A stretch of 64,000 nt of DNA from Aestuariibaculum suncheonense (GCF_014596935.1 NZ_JACVXC010000003.1:248001-312000); one strand, 5' to 3'; positions 18,304 through 28,655 are shown, counted from the stretch's first letter. The notes: generated by a model not told the origin, from the letters alone. Made by a program: numbers and translations.

Positions 18304-19176
18304 ATGAAACTAAAAACCATAATTCTCAATGTTCTTCTCCTTTTTACTATTGTTTTATCATGTTCTGATGAAACTGGAGAAATAATCGAAAAAATAAAAA
18401 CACCCTATAAAGAAATTATAAACGTTTCTTATGGCAACGATACAAATCAAACCTTTGATATTTATTTACCCGAAAACCGAAATTCAAAAACAAAAACCAT
18501 GATTTTAATTCATGGTGGTGCTTGGGTATCTGGTGATAAAACCGATATGAACACTTTGATTACATTATATAAAAAAGACTTTCCTAACATAGCTATAGTG
18601 TCAATAAACTACAGACTTGCAAATGAAACAAATCCTCCCTTCCCGATGCAAATTAATGACATTACTGAAGTAATTAACCATTTAAAACAATACAAAAACA
18701 GTTACAAAATTTCTGAAGAATTTGGGCTTTTAGGCATAAGTGCCGGCGGACATTTAGCTCTCTTATGGAGCTATGCTTTTGATGCTCAAAAAAACATTAA
18801 AATGGTAGTAGGTATTGTAAGCCCCACAAATTTTACCGATCCAGTGTACTTAAATAGTACAAACCCTCAACTAAAACTCTTTTTAAGTATTTATAACATT
18901 AATCCCGATGATATCGGTTTTTTAGAAAAAATTAGCCCTTTGCATCAAGTTAACTCAAGCTCACCACCAACCATATTCTTTAACGGCGAACAAGACCCTT
19001 TAATACCTAACAGCCAAGGATATGATTTAAAAAATAAATTAACGGCTCTTGGAATAGAAAATGAATTTACTTTGTATCCAAATGCTGGTCATGGCTGGGA
19101 AACACCTGAACTTTTAGACACTTGGGAAAAAATAAAAAATTTCACTAAGGTTCATTTAACAAATGAAATCATTTAA
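18304..19176 (+). CDS. Alpha/beta hydrolase lipoprotein (esterase-like)
   Basis: A 290-residue lipoprotein (lipobox VLS-Cys20). It has the HGGAW oxyanion motif (70-74), nucleophile Ser146 in GISAGGH, probable acid Asp231 in GEQDPLIP and base His263 in AGHGW. It belongs to the same broad BD-FAE/esterase group as the hydrolase at 3526-4368, but is a separate branch with a membrane anchor. It probably removes ester groups from sugars or acts on small esters. It starts 21 bases after the CHU_C gene and is the last gene of the left arm before the repeat-bounded segment. Confidence 0.83.
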   Translation: MKLKTIILNVLLLFTIVLSCSDETGEIIEKIKTPYKEIINVSYGNDTNQTFDIYLPENRNSKTKTMILIHGGAWVSGDKTDMNTLITLYKKDFPNIAIVSINYRLANETNPPFPMQINDITEVINHLKQYKNSYKISEEFGLLGISAGGHLALLWSYAFDAQKNIKMVVGIVSPTNFTDPVYLNSTNPQLKLFLSIYNINPDDIGFLEKISPLHQVNSSSPPTIFFNGEQDPLIPNSQGYDLKNKLTALGIENEFTLYPNAGHGWETPELLDTWEKIKNFTKVHLTNEII

Positions 19177-19307
19177 AAAAGATAAATATAGAAACTTTGA
19201 AAGCTGCATAACAACCGCCCCTTCATTTATTCATGTCAATCATCATGAATTTATTTTCGGTATACATTTGACCCGCTATCCTCCTTTGGAAAACACGATA
19301 TCTCTAG

Positions 19308-19484
19308 TCAGTAATAAATCATTAGAATCGCATTCCGAAATTCCGAAATAAGGACTTTTCGTTTTAAGAATAGTTCTGCTCGATTGTCATTTACAGTAAT
19401 ACAAGCATAAAGAGGTGCTTTTCCATTTTTGATATTGGATTGCTTCAGCCAAAAAAGAACACTGAATGTTTGCGTGGTTTTCAT
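19308..19484 (-). pseudogene. Fragment of tyrosine recombinase N-terminus
   Basis: On the minus strand an ATG at 19484 begins a 58-codon frame, MKTTQTFSVLFWLKQ and onward, nearly identical over about 48 residues to the recombinase fragment at 38276-38650. It then shifts out of the conserved frame after VLISE and stops. This is the arm-DNA-binding part of a tyrosine recombinase only; the core and catalytic domains are missing. It cannot be active. Confidence 0.8.
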
Positions 19485-19954
19485 ACTCTTTTGTTTTAAA
19501 ATTGAACATTAGAAACAAAAGCCAAATCAAATTGCTCAGTTACCTTTTTACACGTTTTTAAAAGTGGTAACCGAATAGGTCACATTTTTATTTAAATGAA
19601 TTCAATTAATATGAACTCCTAAAAACGCCAAGACCTTAATAATCAAAAAAAATACTAAGATTTTATTCCATATTAATTTCGAATCTGGTCTGCGTGGCGC
19701 ACCTAACTTAGACCTTACTTAACCCCTATTATTACTGTTATTCTCTAATTTCCATACTTTCATGCACACCGAATTGCACAATCAAATCATACAAAGAACA
19801 TTAAAAATATAATTTACTTCTATTTAACATAACAAAAATACAATTACATCTAAATACTATTAAAATACCCTGAAACGGAAAGAGAAAAGAAACTTATTAG
19901 GCGGGCCAGTTAATGACCACACGCCTAAAACTTTATTTTTTTTAGCTTAGAATG

Positions 19955-20009
19955 AATTTCCTTTCAATACACTCTATTGACCCTTTGAGGAGCATATTGA
20001 AAGGAAATT
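19955..20009. repeat. 55-bp palindrome at end of repeat copy 1
   Basis: Arms AATTTCCTTTCAAT and ATTGAAAGGAAATT are perfect inverted copies enclosing an asymmetric core (ACACTC, then CTTTGAGGAGC). Copy 2 at 39115-39169 has the same arms, but its core matches only when reverse-complemented. It could be a recombination site or a bidirectional terminator. It also lies downstream of the minus-strand gene ending at 20059. Confidence 0.75.
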
Positions 20010-20058
20010 ATATAGCTAACTCAGAGCAAACAATTATCAATTATAAAAAACTCTCCAA

Positions 20059-21429
20059 TTAATTGAATAAGGTATTTAATAATTGAACAAGCTCTTCTTC
20101 TGATGGCCTGGGCGCATTAGAGTTAATTATGATTCCTTTTGGATCTAGTAAAATAAATTTAGGAATACCTTTTATTAGATAATCCTTAACAAACTGAGAT
20201 TGCCAAGCGTTATCGGCTAACAACTGTACCCCTTGCAATTCTTTATCCTCAATCATTTTAATCCATTTATCACGATCTTCATGTTTATCAATAGAAATAC
20301 TCACAAATTCAATGTTCTTATCACGATACAACTTTTCAACTTCCTTTAAATATGGAATTTCCTTTTTACAAGGTCCACACCAAGTGGCCCAAACATCTAT
20401 ATAAAGATATTTTCCTTTCAAATCACGTAATGATGTTTTTTCCCCATTGTAATTTTCATAAGCATAAAACTCTGGTGAAGGTTCTCCTTTAGAAACTTTC
20501 TTTAATAGGTTATAGCTTTCAGTAATTTCTTGTTTATGAACTTCGTTTGTTGAAGCTTTAATGAAGATATTATAATATGCAGTTAAATCACTGGTATATG
20601 TAATACCATATCTGGCATCATCAAACAACAGACTATTTTTGATGGTATCATTTAGTATTTTTGATACTGCAGTTAGGTACGCTATATCCTCACTCAAGCC
20701 ATCGGTCTGTTCCAGCTTTTTTGCTGTTTTAGAAATATAATTTTTAACTAATCGTTTATAAGCCGACGAAAACAAAAAATCACCTCCTTTGTTATAGTCA
20801 AACTTGCTGTTAAGTTCACCAAATCCTTCCGAAGTTTTAAAATCTAATTGATTTGTAGCGTAGCCATGTGATTGTTGATACCCTTGTAGTCGACTTAAAA
20901 ACTCATAATTAATATTTCTTTTTTCTTTGCTTTTAAACACCTCTGAAACCTTAGTATTGGCATCCAAAAGTTTTAATAATTCATTTTTAATATCCATTGA
21001 CTTCGCCTTAAAAGTTGCTTCTTCCATACTGAAAAAATCATTACTTCTCCCTATCAATTCATATTCATTAGCTTTTTTATTCAATAAATAGATATTATTC
21101 TCTGCACCTTGACCTGAAAAAGCTAATGAATTTTTAAAATCCTTGGTATCAAAATGAATACCTAAATCTTTTTCCTTTTCAAAATACGCTCTAAAAAAAA
21201 TACTACCATAATTTATTAAATGAATACCTTCTTCTATATAAAGGGTATCTTTAAAGCTTCCATTTTCTGATATTTGAATTGTATCTCTAACATTGGAATT
21301 ACTATCAACAATAACAAACTCTTCGCTTGCTTTATTTGTTATTACCCCTGACAAAATTACACCTTGATTTTTTTTATTTTCACAGGCACAAACACTCAAT
21401 ACTAGCATTAGTAATATTGTTCTTTTCAT
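20059..21429 (-). CDS. TlpA/ResA-like thioredoxin-domain lipoprotein
   Basis: A 456-residue lipoprotein (lipobox VCA-Cys16) with a DUF4369-like N-terminal beta domain (about 25-110), a helical middle (about 115-310) and a C-terminal TlpA/AhpC-type thioredoxin fold (about 317-456). The active site WCGPC is at 350-354 and the cis-Pro loop is KGIPKFIL near 425. Such proteins reduce or shuffle disulfides in the periplasm. It is the last gene of a minus-strand operon SusC-SusD-thioredoxin lipoprotein-this gene, 20 bases after the previous stop. The link with an importer suggests a peptide or protein substrate with disulfides, or maintenance of the importer; this is inference. Confidence 0.92.
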   Translation of the reverse strand: MKRTILLMLVLSVCACENKKNQGVILSGVITNKASEEFVIVDSNSNVRDTIQISENGSFKDTLYIEEGIHLINYGSIFFRAYFEKEKDLGIHFDTKDFKNSLAFSGQGAENNIYLLNKKANEYELIGRSNDFFSMEEATFKAKSMDIKNELLKLLDANTKVSEVFKSKEKRNINYEFLSRLQGYQQSHGYATNQLDFKTSEGFGELNSKFDYNKGGDFLFSSAYKRLVKNYISKTAKKLEQTDGLSEDIAYLTAVSKILNDTIKNSLLFDDARYGITYTSDLTAYYNIFIKASTNEVHKQEITESYNLLKKVSKGEPSPEFYAYENYNGEKTSLRDLKGKYLYIDVWATWCGPCKKEIPYLKEVEKLYRDKNIEFVSISIDKHEDRDKWIKMIEDKELQGVQLLADNAWQSQFVKDYLIKGIPKFILLDPKGIIINSNAPRPSEEELVQLLNTLFN

Positions 21430-21449
21430 AATTATAATCCTTTAAATAA

Positions 21450-22649
21450 CTATTGAGCATTTTCTATCGCCTCTAAATTTTGAAGTGCTCTCTTTTTTAC
21501 TTTACTACTAATTGTATCCGCCATTTTCACTGCTATTTTAGCAGCTTTAACAGCTTCTTGCTTATTTCCAAGTAAGCTATTAATTCGAGCATACGTCCCA
21601 ACAATTCCGTAATCATTCGGATTCATGTTATAAGCTTTACCTATTAAATATCCTGCCTGTTTAAGGATATTTTTATTTTGCTCTTCTCCTTTATATGTTG
21701 TTGAATTTGCTATAAATGCAATGGTCTCTGGGTCTGTTTGCAAAAAATTATCTACATAATAATTTGAAGTTTCAATAAATGCATTTGCATCACCTGAGTT
21801 TACATAATAACTACAATGGATAATGGATAAATCTCTAGAATTATTGGTTAATTGCTTTAATGAATCTAACTGTCTTAAAAATAACGCTTCGTTCTTATCG
21901 TTTATAGATTGATACATACGTCTTTGAAGCACCTTCTGGTAAACAGAGTTAACTCCTTCTTGACCCGCAATACCAATAAAATAAGATGTATTATTTTCTA
22001 ACAAATGGTATAGTGGCGAAGAAGCCTCATATACAAAACTATTAATAAGCTTCCATCCTGACTGAGATTTTAGCCAAACCGAATCTACCCGCGATAACAA
22101 ATCATTTAAAATATCCTGAGTTTTTGGTGCTCGGATTTGATTTAAAGCTAAAAGATAATCAACAATCTCCTCATTCGTAATATTATTGGATTCATACTTT
22201 TTTTCTAAAAGTCCAAGCGATTTTTTCGGATTTAAAGCATTATTACCTTGTTCTATAAATGCTTCTGCTCTCATTTTAGATCCCGATTTATGTATCAACT
22301 CCCCTTCACTATTTATAAAAAGGTAAGTTGGAAAAGATGTCACGCCATACGCTTTAGCGATGGAAGGCCCTTCCCCCTTTTCCATATCAATTTTAGTATT
22401 TATAAACGACGCATTGTAAAATTCAAAAACGTCTTTTTTCACAAATACATTCTTATCCATCCATTTACAAGGGGCGCACCATGAGGTATAGCAGTCAATA
22501 AAAATGAGTTTATTTTCCTGCTTTGCAATTTCTTTCAATTCTGAAAAGCTACCACTCTTGAAATCAATTTCATTTAAAGTTTCATTAGCTTCCTTTTTAC
22601 AGGAAACTAATAAAACTATTATTGTAAATAAATTAACTAATGTTCTCAT
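21450..22649 (-). CDS. Thioredoxin-fold lipoprotein with helical C-terminal domain
   Basis: A 399-residue lipoprotein (lipobox LVS-Cys17). Residues about 30-140 form a thioredoxin fold of the DsbD-gamma/thioredoxin_7 type with the active site WCAPC at 57-61 and the cis-Pro loop TSFPTY. Residues about 150-399 are helical, like TPR repeats, and may bind a partner protein. Its start codon shares one base with the SusD stop (TAATG), so the two are translated together. Together with the next gene it gives this Sus locus two different thiol-disulfide proteins. The helical tail is not something I can name. Confidence 0.88.
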   Translation of the reverse strand: MRTLVNLFTIIVLLVSCKKEANETLNEIDFKSGSFSELKEIAKQENKLIFIDCYTSWCAPCKWMDKNVFVKKDVFEFYNASFINTKIDMEKGEGPSIAKAYGVTSFPTYLFINSEGELIHKSGSKMRAEAFIEQGNNALNPKKSLGLLEKKYESNNITNEEIVDYLLALNQIRAPKTQDILNDLLSRVDSVWLKSQSGWKLINSFVYEASSPLYHLLENNTSYFIGIAGQEGVNSVYQKVLQRRMYQSINDKNEALFLRQLDSLKQLTNNSRDLSIIHCSYYVNSGDANAFIETSNYYVDNFLQTDPETIAFIANSTTYKGEEQNKNILKQAGYLIGKAYNMNPNDYGIVGTYARINSLLGNKQEAVKAAKIAVKMADTISSKVKKRALQNLEAIENAQ

Positions 22650-24031
22650 TAATAATCTGGGTTTTGCTTTATAATATTATTAGACAACTGAATTGTTTGA
22701 AATGGTAGTGGTAGGATAAGTTTAGAATCAGAACTTAAAGTTTTATAATCATTAATGTCAATATCTCCTTCAATATGATAGCGAACTAAATCAAACCATT
22801 CTTCACCGCTTTCGGCTCCTAACTCGAACACTTTCTCCTCACGAATAGCAGCAAGAAGTTCGTCTTTATCTGAAGTATCTAACAAACTATTTGTACTTCG
22901 TTCTCTAACTTTATTAACTGCCCAAAGCGACTGGTCTATATCGTCATTTCCTCTTAGAACAGCTTCGGCATAAATCAGATAAACCTCATCTAATCTTAAA
23001 AAATACTCGGTATCAGCCGTAAGTGGAACACCATTATATGTAGAACCATTAAACTTATTATTTCTAACACTCCCAGTAGATGTGTAGGCTATTGCAGCAT
23101 CTTTTCTTGCATCATTTTCCAAAAAAGAAACATAGTATTCAGAAAGACCAAAATAGGATCGAAACATAAATGCTTTATTATTTCTATCATTTAAATTATC
23201 AAATGGTGTTTGAAACAACACTTCTTTAGTATCAATAATTTTCTTAGTAAAAATCTCACTAAAAGTATCTTCTAAAGTTCTATCACTCGAATTAATAACT
23301 TCTAAAGCCAATTGAGCTGCGGCTTCATAATCCTTTTTATACAATAGTACTTTACTTTTTAAAGCTTTTGCAAACAGATTGGACACATAAAAGGTATTGC
23401 TAAAATCTGGGGCATTATCGATAGCAAAATCTAAATCATCTAAAATTAATTCATACGTTGCTTGTACCGTTGTTCTTGGTTGTATTGAAGCATCACTTAT
23501 AGGTTGCTCTTTTAATACAATTCCATATTCAGAATTTCCATCATAAAACTGCCCCCATAAACGTAACAAATAAAAGTGCGTTAATGCTCTTAAAGCCTTT
23601 GCTTCTGCTATAATTTCATTTTTCCTTTGAGTTTCAATAATTTCTAATTTTTCAGTTTTTGAAATAATATGGTTTGCATTATTCAATAGAAAATACATTT
23701 TGGTATAAATAGCCTCTAAATAAAAATTATCGGAAGAGACATCGTTGTTAAAAAATGCATTTTCAGAACTACCGCCCCAAATACCCGGTTGCATGGTAAG
23801 CCCCATCATAGAGGTTATGGCCGGAGCATAAACCGCGTACTCTAATCCGTCAATTAAAATCCCGTAAGTTCCATACAAAACCGTTTGAGCTTGGTCTAAA
23901 TTAGTAATCACCTTATCTTCGGATACCTGATAAACAGGATCTACATCTGTAACATCTATAACTTCGCAAGATGTGTTTAGCAACCCTAAAACAACAATTA
24001 GAGTTAATATAATGGTTTTAAATAATTTCAT
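22649..24031 (-). CDS. SusD/RagB-type outer-membrane lipoprotein
   Basis: A 460-residue SusD-family protein with a lipobox (NTS-Cys22). It has the typical RagB/SusD pattern: an N-terminal TPR-like region with YGTYG, EAKALRALTHFYLLRLWG near residue 145, a C-terminal RLDEVYLIYAEAVLR and VRERS region, and the LVRYH...LPLP ending. It caps the SusC barrel and captures substrate on the outside of the cell. The start is 4 bases after the SusC stop. It is one of three SusD proteins in the window and the only one paired with an STN-domain SusC. Confidence 0.95.
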   Translation of the reverse strand: MKLFKTIILTLIVVLGLLNTSCEVIDVTDVDPVYQVSEDKVITNLDQAQTVLYGTYGILIDGLEYAVYAPAITSMMGLTMQPGIWGGSSENAFFNNDVSSDNFYLEAIYTKMYFLLNNANHIISKTEKLEIIETQRKNEIIAEAKALRALTHFYLLRLWGQFYDGNSEYGIVLKEQPISDASIQPRTTVQATYELILDDLDFAIDNAPDFSNTFYVSNLFAKALKSKVLLYKKDYEAAAQLALEVINSSDRTLEDTFSEIFTKKIIDTKEVLFQTPFDNLNDRNNKAFMFRSYFGLSEYYVSFLENDARKDAAIAYTSTGSVRNNKFNGSTYNGVPLTADTEYFLRLDEVYLIYAEAVLRGNDDIDQSLWAVNKVRERSTNSLLDTSDKDELLAAIREEKVFELGAESGEEWFDLVRYHIEGDIDINDYKTLSSDSKLILPLPFQTIQLSNNIIKQNPDY

Positions 24032-24035
24032 AATA

Positions 24036-27000
24036 TTATAAATTTAAGTTTAACCCTAATGAAAATGTTCTAACTGGTGGATAACTCGCACTATCGTAAC
24101 CTTGAGCAAAATTGTTGGCCGCTGCATAATTAACTTCAGGGTCTAAACCACTGTAAGATGTAATGACAAAAATATTACTGGCAGATAATGATAAACTTGC
24201 TCGTTGAATGAATAGCTTTTCAAGAAGTTGAGGATTAAATTTATAGGTAATGTTTAAATTTTTAAATCTAACAAACGACGCATCTTCAATGAAAAAGTCA
24301 GAGTCTCTTCGGTTGTTATTTGGATCACCAGAAACTAACCGAGGAATTTCTGAATTTGAATTTGAACTCGTCCAGGCTTTTTGAATGTCTGTTGAGTAAT
24401 TACTTGTATAACTATTAAAAACTAATAAATCTCTTTTGTTTGCATTATAAAGATAGTTTCCAACACTAAAGTTAAATAAGGCAGATATTTCAAAATTTCC
24501 AAATCGAACAATATTATTCCAACCTCCAAAAAAATCTGGTGCCGCATCTCCAATAATGTTACTATCATCTGTTCCTATAAAACCATCGCTATTAATATCA
24601 GCATATCTAAAGTCTCCTGGAGCGGTTCTTGAAGACTGATAAACCCCATTTGGAGAAGCAGCATTTAAAGCATCTATCTCTTCTTGATTTTGAAAAATAC
24701 CTTCTACTTTGTAACCTGAAAAATAACTGGCAGACTCTCCTTCAATTAAATTATTGTAATATCCACCGTTAAGCCTTAACACTTTACTTTTAATAGTGGT
24801 TACATTTAAATCTGTTGTCCATTGCAGTTTATCGTTTGAAATAACATCTACACCTACTTGAAATTCAAAACCTCTATTTAAAAAATCTCCAATATTTGAA
24901 AACTGACTACTACCTCCTGTTTCTAAAATAACATCTCTTAACAAAATTTGATCAGAAGTTTTCTTGTTGAAATACCCCATAGAACCGTTAATTCTTCTAT
25001 CCCATAATGCAAAATCTATAGCAACATCCAGCTGATCTGTAGTTTCCCATTTAATATTTGGATTTGGAATGGTGTTAGAAATAACCCCATTATTGTTGTT
25101 ATAAAAACTACCTGATGTAAAAAACGTTGCATATTGAAAATCTGAAAAATTTGCAGATCCCGTTTTACCATAAGATGAACGTAATTTTAAATCGTTAATA
25201 AAATCGACGTTTTCTAAAAATGATTCTTTTGAAATTCTCCAGGCTATGGCTCCAGAAGGAAAGTAACCCCATCGATTCTCTGGACCAAATTTAGTTGACT
25301 TATCTGCCCTACCTGTAAAAGTTAAGTAATACTTATCGTCAAAATTATAATTTGCTCTTAAGAAATAAGACGACAATCCACTTATCGTTCCTGTGCTGGT
25401 TAAATTTAAACTAGATGCAGCTCCTGGTGTAACCATAACCTCATCGTCTGGAAAGTCGGTAGCTCTGATGCCGGTAGCGTTACTCTTATTTTGAGTATAA
25501 GACACCCCAAATACAGTATTTACATCATGCTTATTAATATTTTTACTGTAGGTTAAAGTATTATCTAAAACACGAGAAGAAAAATAGGACTCTGTTTGAT
25601 TAAGTGTTCCTTTTCTGTTATTTCTTAATTCAAAAACATCGTGACTTGGTGTATATCTAAAACTCAAATTATTTGATGTATTGTAAGTATATGAAGACCT
25701 AAACAATAATTTATCTATAATCTCATATTCACCAAATAACGAAACAATAAAATTTTTACTATCTACATAAGCTGGATACCTAACTCTGGCGTAAGGATTA
25801 GCCTCTACTCCACCCGTATCATGACCATAATCTCCATTATCATCAAAAACAGGAATGTCTGGTCTATACTTGATTGTTTGATAATAAAATGTGGTATTAC
25901 TGCCCTTGTTTTTAGAATCGCTATAATTGAAATTAACACCTACTCTAAGTTTATTTGAAAGTTTAGTTTCTAATTTGGTTCTTAAATTATTTCTCTTAAA
26001 ATTGGTACCGTATATAGCTCCCTTTTGATCTGTAACTCCAGCAGAAAGCGAATACAGAGACGAACCGTTTAATGACCCTCCATTAGCATTCAAATAATAA
26101 TTTGTATTCACGGCAGCCTGATCTGTTTCGTTTTGCCAGTTTGTATCCACAGATTCTCCATATGGATACAATAATTCATTGCCAGGCATTGCAGATCCAG
26201 AATTGGTAAATGCTGTTTTTACTACATCATGAAACCCTTGGGCATTGAGCATAGAATATTCGTTTGTAAAAGAGGATACGCTTGTGGTCGCGCTAAGACT
26301 AATACTTGGTACAGATGAATAACTTCCTTTTTTAGTTGTTATAATAACGACTCCATTTGCCCCTCTGGATCCATAAATTGCAGTTGCCGAAGCATCTTTT
26401 AATATATCAATACTTTCGATATCTTGTGGATTGATAGCTGTTAATGGGGATTGTATGTTAGAAAAATTCTCTGAATAAAAGGAGTTTCCTTGTCCTTGAC
26501 CAATTTCTATTGGGAGTCCGTCTATGACGTAAAGAGGTTCGTTATTACCAAAAACAGAAGTAATTCCTCGAATGCGAATAGAAGCTGGAGCTCCAGGGGC
26601 TCCGGATGCTGTTACGACATGTACTCCGGAAGCTTGTCCCACCAAGGCATTATCTATGCTAATAGGATTAGTTTTAGTTATTTCCTTGACATCTATTTTA
26701 GAAACCGAGCCTGTTAAATCTTTACGTTTTTGGCTACCATACCCCACCAAAACAACTTCTTCTAAAGATTCTGAATCTGCTTGTAGAATAACATCTATAC
26801 TCGTTTTGTCCTGAATAAGAATTTCTTTAGTTAACATGCCTACAAAACTAAAGACCAAAACATTTCCATTAGGAATTTTTATGGAATATCTACCATCAAA
26901 ATCGGTATAAACACCATTTGTAGTATTCTTTTCAATTACATTAACACCCGCTAAAGGCAAACCATTTTCGTCTTCCACAATTCCCGAAATGATCAAATTT

Positions 27001-27383
27001 TGAACCGAAGGTGTTTCTGTTTTCTTTATTAAAATCATATTACCTTCAGACACTGAAAAGCTCAAATTATTTAAGGTAACGCAATCTTCTAAAAGCTTCC
27101 CTACTTTTACTTTTCCCTTTTTAAGCTGGACTCTTGATAAATCTGTAAATAAATCATCAGCATAAATAAAATTGTAATCAGTTTGATCACTTATCATATT
27201 AAAGACTTCATCTAAGGTTACAGTTTTGTCTTTATCAATAGTTATTTCAGCATTTTGCGAAAGACTATTATTAGGAACTAAACTGAAAACTGTGAAACAC
27301 CATGAAAAAATTAGAGTTCGCATCATAAGCTTTAAATACCGGTTACCATTAAAGGCTCGCAGATTCTTTAAGTTAATTTTCAT
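24036..27383 (-). CDS. SusC-type TonB-dependent transporter with STN domain
   Basis: A 1115-residue outer-membrane transporter. Order: signal peptide (to about 43), STN signalling domain (about 52-121), carboxypeptidase-regulatory-like domain (about 131-205, ending FSFVG), TonB-box/plug (starting EEVVLVGYGSQKRKDLTGSV) with DASATAIYGSRGANGVV, and a C-terminal beta barrel ending RTFSLGLNLNL. The STN domain relays substrate binding to a FecR-type anti-sigma factor, and that gene (27489-28655) lies directly upstream with an ECF sigma gene beyond it. So this SusC is probably induced by its own substrate. The substrate is unknown; the neighbouring thioredoxin lipoproteins and hydroxyproline genes make peptides a reasonable guess. 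Confidence 0.95.
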   Translation of the reverse strand: MKINLKNLRAFNGNRYLKLMMRTLIFSWCFTVFSLVPNNSLSQNAEITIDKDKTVTLDEVFNMISDQTDYNFIYADDLFTDLSRVQLKKGKVKVGKLLEDCVTLNNLSFSVSEGNMILIKKTETPSVQNLIISGIVEDENGLPLAGVNVIEKNTTNGVYTDFDGRYSIKIPNGNVLVFSFVGMLTKEILIQDKTSIDVILQADSESLEEVVLVGYGSQKRKDLTGSVSKIDVKEITKTNPISIDNALVGQASGVHVVTASGAPGAPASIRIRGITSVFGNNEPLYVIDGLPIEIGQGQGNSFYSENFSNIQSPLTAINPQDIESIDILKDASATAIYGSRGANGVVIITTKKGSYSSVPSISLSATTSVSSFTNEYSMLNAQGFHDVVKTAFTNSGSAMPGNELLYPYGESVDTNWQNETDQAAVNTNYYLNANGGSLNGSSLYSLSAGVTDQKGAIYGTNFKRNNLRTKLETKLSNKLRVGVNFNYSDSKNKGSNTTFYYQTIKYRPDIPVFDDNGDYGHDTGGVEANPYARVRYPAYVDSKNFIVSLFGEYEIIDKLLFRSSYTYNTSNNLSFRYTPSHDVFELRNNRKGTLNQTESYFSSRVLDNTLTYSKNINKHDVNTVFGVSYTQNKSNATGIRATDFPDDEVMVTPGAASSLNLTSTGTISGLSSYFLRANYNFDDKYYLTFTGRADKSTKFGPENRWGYFPSGAIAWRISKESFLENVDFINDLKLRSSYGKTGSANFSDFQYATFFTSGSFYNNNNGVISNTIPNPNIKWETTDQLDVAIDFALWDRRINGSMGYFNKKTSDQILLRDVILETGGSSQFSNIGDFLNRGFEFQVGVDVISNDKLQWTTDLNVTTIKSKVLRLNGGYYNNLIEGESASYFSGYKVEGIFQNQEEIDALNAASPNGVYQSSRTAPGDFRYADINSDGFIGTDDSNIIGDAAPDFFGGWNNIVRFGNFEISALFNFSVGNYLYNANKRDLLVFNSYTSNYSTDIQKAWTSSNSNSEIPRLVSGDPNNNRRDSDFFIEDASFVRFKNLNITYKFNPQLLEKLFIQRASLSLSASNIFVITSYSGLDPEVNYAAANNFAQGYDSASYPPVRTFSLGLNLNL

Positions 27384-27428
27384 AAATTTGCATTGATTAG
27401 TTAGTTAAACATTTAATTAATTATTCAT

Positions 27429-27484
27429 TGATATTAGGAGGGAGAAATATGTACCTGCCAAAGTTTATATTCTTTTCCCTCTTT
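27429..27484. other. Imperfect hairpin between fecR-type and susC genes
   Basis: GAGGGA on the left (near 27440) and TCCCTC on the right (near 27478), with AT-rich inner arms, form an imperfect stem in the 105-base gap between the FecR-type gene and the STN-SusC gene. It could separate the two transcripts or mark a leader of susC. There is no clear T tract in the minus-strand direction. Confidence 0.25.
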
Positions 27485-27488
27485 TTTT

Positions 27489-28655
27489 TTACTTTAAAAC
27501 CACGGTTTTATCATTAATTTCAAAGGATTTTATTTTACCTGTATTTTTTATTAATTCTAAAATTTTTTCCAAATTTTGACCTCGGCTCAATTGACCATTA
27601 AATTTTTGACTGAGCACATATTCCCCTTCAAGTTTTATATCAACATCATACCAGCGAGACAATACTTTTACTATTTCATCTAGAGACTTCTTATTAAAAA
27701 CAAAATCACCATAAATCCAAGCTAATTCATGCTTAACATTTACCTTTTGTATAGAAAAACTTCCATTTTCTATATCTAAACTTGCTTGCTGTCCTGGACT
27801 TAGAATATCTTTTCCTGAATGTGAACGAACCATAACCTTTCCTTCTGAAAGTGTTGTGTAGATATGGCTTTCTTCTTTATAAGCTTGAATATTAAACTTA
27901 GTTCCTAAAACCTCTATATCTTGATTTCTATTAGACACTATAAATTTTGCACCGTTATGCTCAGTGCTTGGTGACACTTCAAAATAAGCCTCTCCATAGA
28001 TTAATTCAACTTTTCGTGGAGCATCACCGATAAAACTTATTGGATACTTTAATTGCGTTTCAGAATTCAACCAAACTTGTGTGCCATCGGATAGTTTAAT
28101 AAAAAACTGACCTCCTCTTGGAATCGTTAAGGTATTATATGCTAATTCTTTTATTTGTGAATTTGCTTTATATACAATTTCTTCTCCATTACTTGTGATA
28201 TTATTTTTTTGTAATGATGAGCCTTTAACAAAAACAACCTCTTCTCCATTTTCTAAAGTTAAAATGGCTTTATTCGTTCCAGGTTCAATATTGCTTACAA
28301 TTACCTCATTGGCAACTGTACGAGTACCTGATATCAAAAATTCATTAAAAAGATAGCCCCCAAGTAGCCCCAATATTAAAACCGCAGCCGCCGCATATCT
28401 AATGATATTCAATCTAATTGTTTTGGAAGCTTTCGAAGCTTTTTCAATTATAACATTCTCGGTTTTATTATAAGCTTTAATGGCATCGAAAACTTGATCT
28501 TTATGAATAGCATGATAAACATCTAAATATTCCTTGAATATTCTTTTATTTTCATTATCTAATTCTAACCACTCCGATAATTGATTCAATTCAGAGGCAG
28601 TGGCCTCTTCATTCAAATATTTTACAATAATTGTTCTTATTTCTTTTAGACTCAT
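27489..28655 (-). CDS. FecR-family anti-sigma factor
   Basis: A 388-residue inner-membrane regulator. The cytoplasmic N-terminal part (about 1-80) includes a DUF4880-like helix with LNEEATASELNQLSEWL. One transmembrane helix (about 86-105, AAAAVLILGLLGGYLF) follows, then a periplasmic FecR domain (TIPRGGQFFIKLSDG near 176, YGEAYFEVSP) and a C-terminal DUF4974-like secretin/STN-type region (LDEIVKVLSRWYDVDI, FNGQLSRG). It would hold and activate the ECF sigma factor encoded divergently at 28783-29400. It is upstream of the STN-SusC in the same direction, with 105 bases between them. Confidence 0.93.
   Translation of the reverse strand: MSLKEIRTIIVKYLNEEATASELNQLSEWLELDNENKRIFKEYLDVYHAIHKDQVFDAIKAYNKTENVIIEKASKASKTIRLNIIRYAAAAVLILGLLGGYLFNEFLISGTRTVANEVIVSNIEPGTNKAILTLENGEEVVFVKGSSLQKNNITSNGEEIVYKANSQIKELAYNTLTIPRGGQFFIKLSDGTQVWLNSETQLKYPISFIGDAPRKVELIYGEAYFEVSPSTEHNGAKFIVSNRNQDIEVLGTKFNIQAYKEESHIYTTLSEGKVMVRSHSGKDILSPGQQASLDIENGSFSIQKVNVKHELAWIYGDFVFNKKSLDEIVKVLSRWYDVDIKLEGEYVLSQKFNGQLSRGQNLEKILELIKNTGKIKSFEINDKTVVLK

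Larger units (their letters stand above)
19308..20009. repeat. Direct repeat copy 1 (about 700 bp)
   Basis: This stretch is strongly similar, in the same orientation, to about 38475-39169. Shared parts are the first codons of a tyrosine recombinase on the minus strand, its leader with a GGTAACC hairpin, a run ending CCTATTATTACTGTTATTCTC, the ACTTTCATGCACACCGAATT stretch, and a 55-bp palindromic end at 19955-20009. The offset between copies is about 19,160 bases. It fills most of the 882-base gap between 19177 and 20058; the rest (19177-19307) has no gene I can support. Confidence 0.85.

Noticed and set aside
19163-19351. 62-codon plus-strand frame overlapping the esterase end
   Set aside because: It runs into the decayed repeat copy 1, has no family resemblance, and its start overlaps the previous gene.
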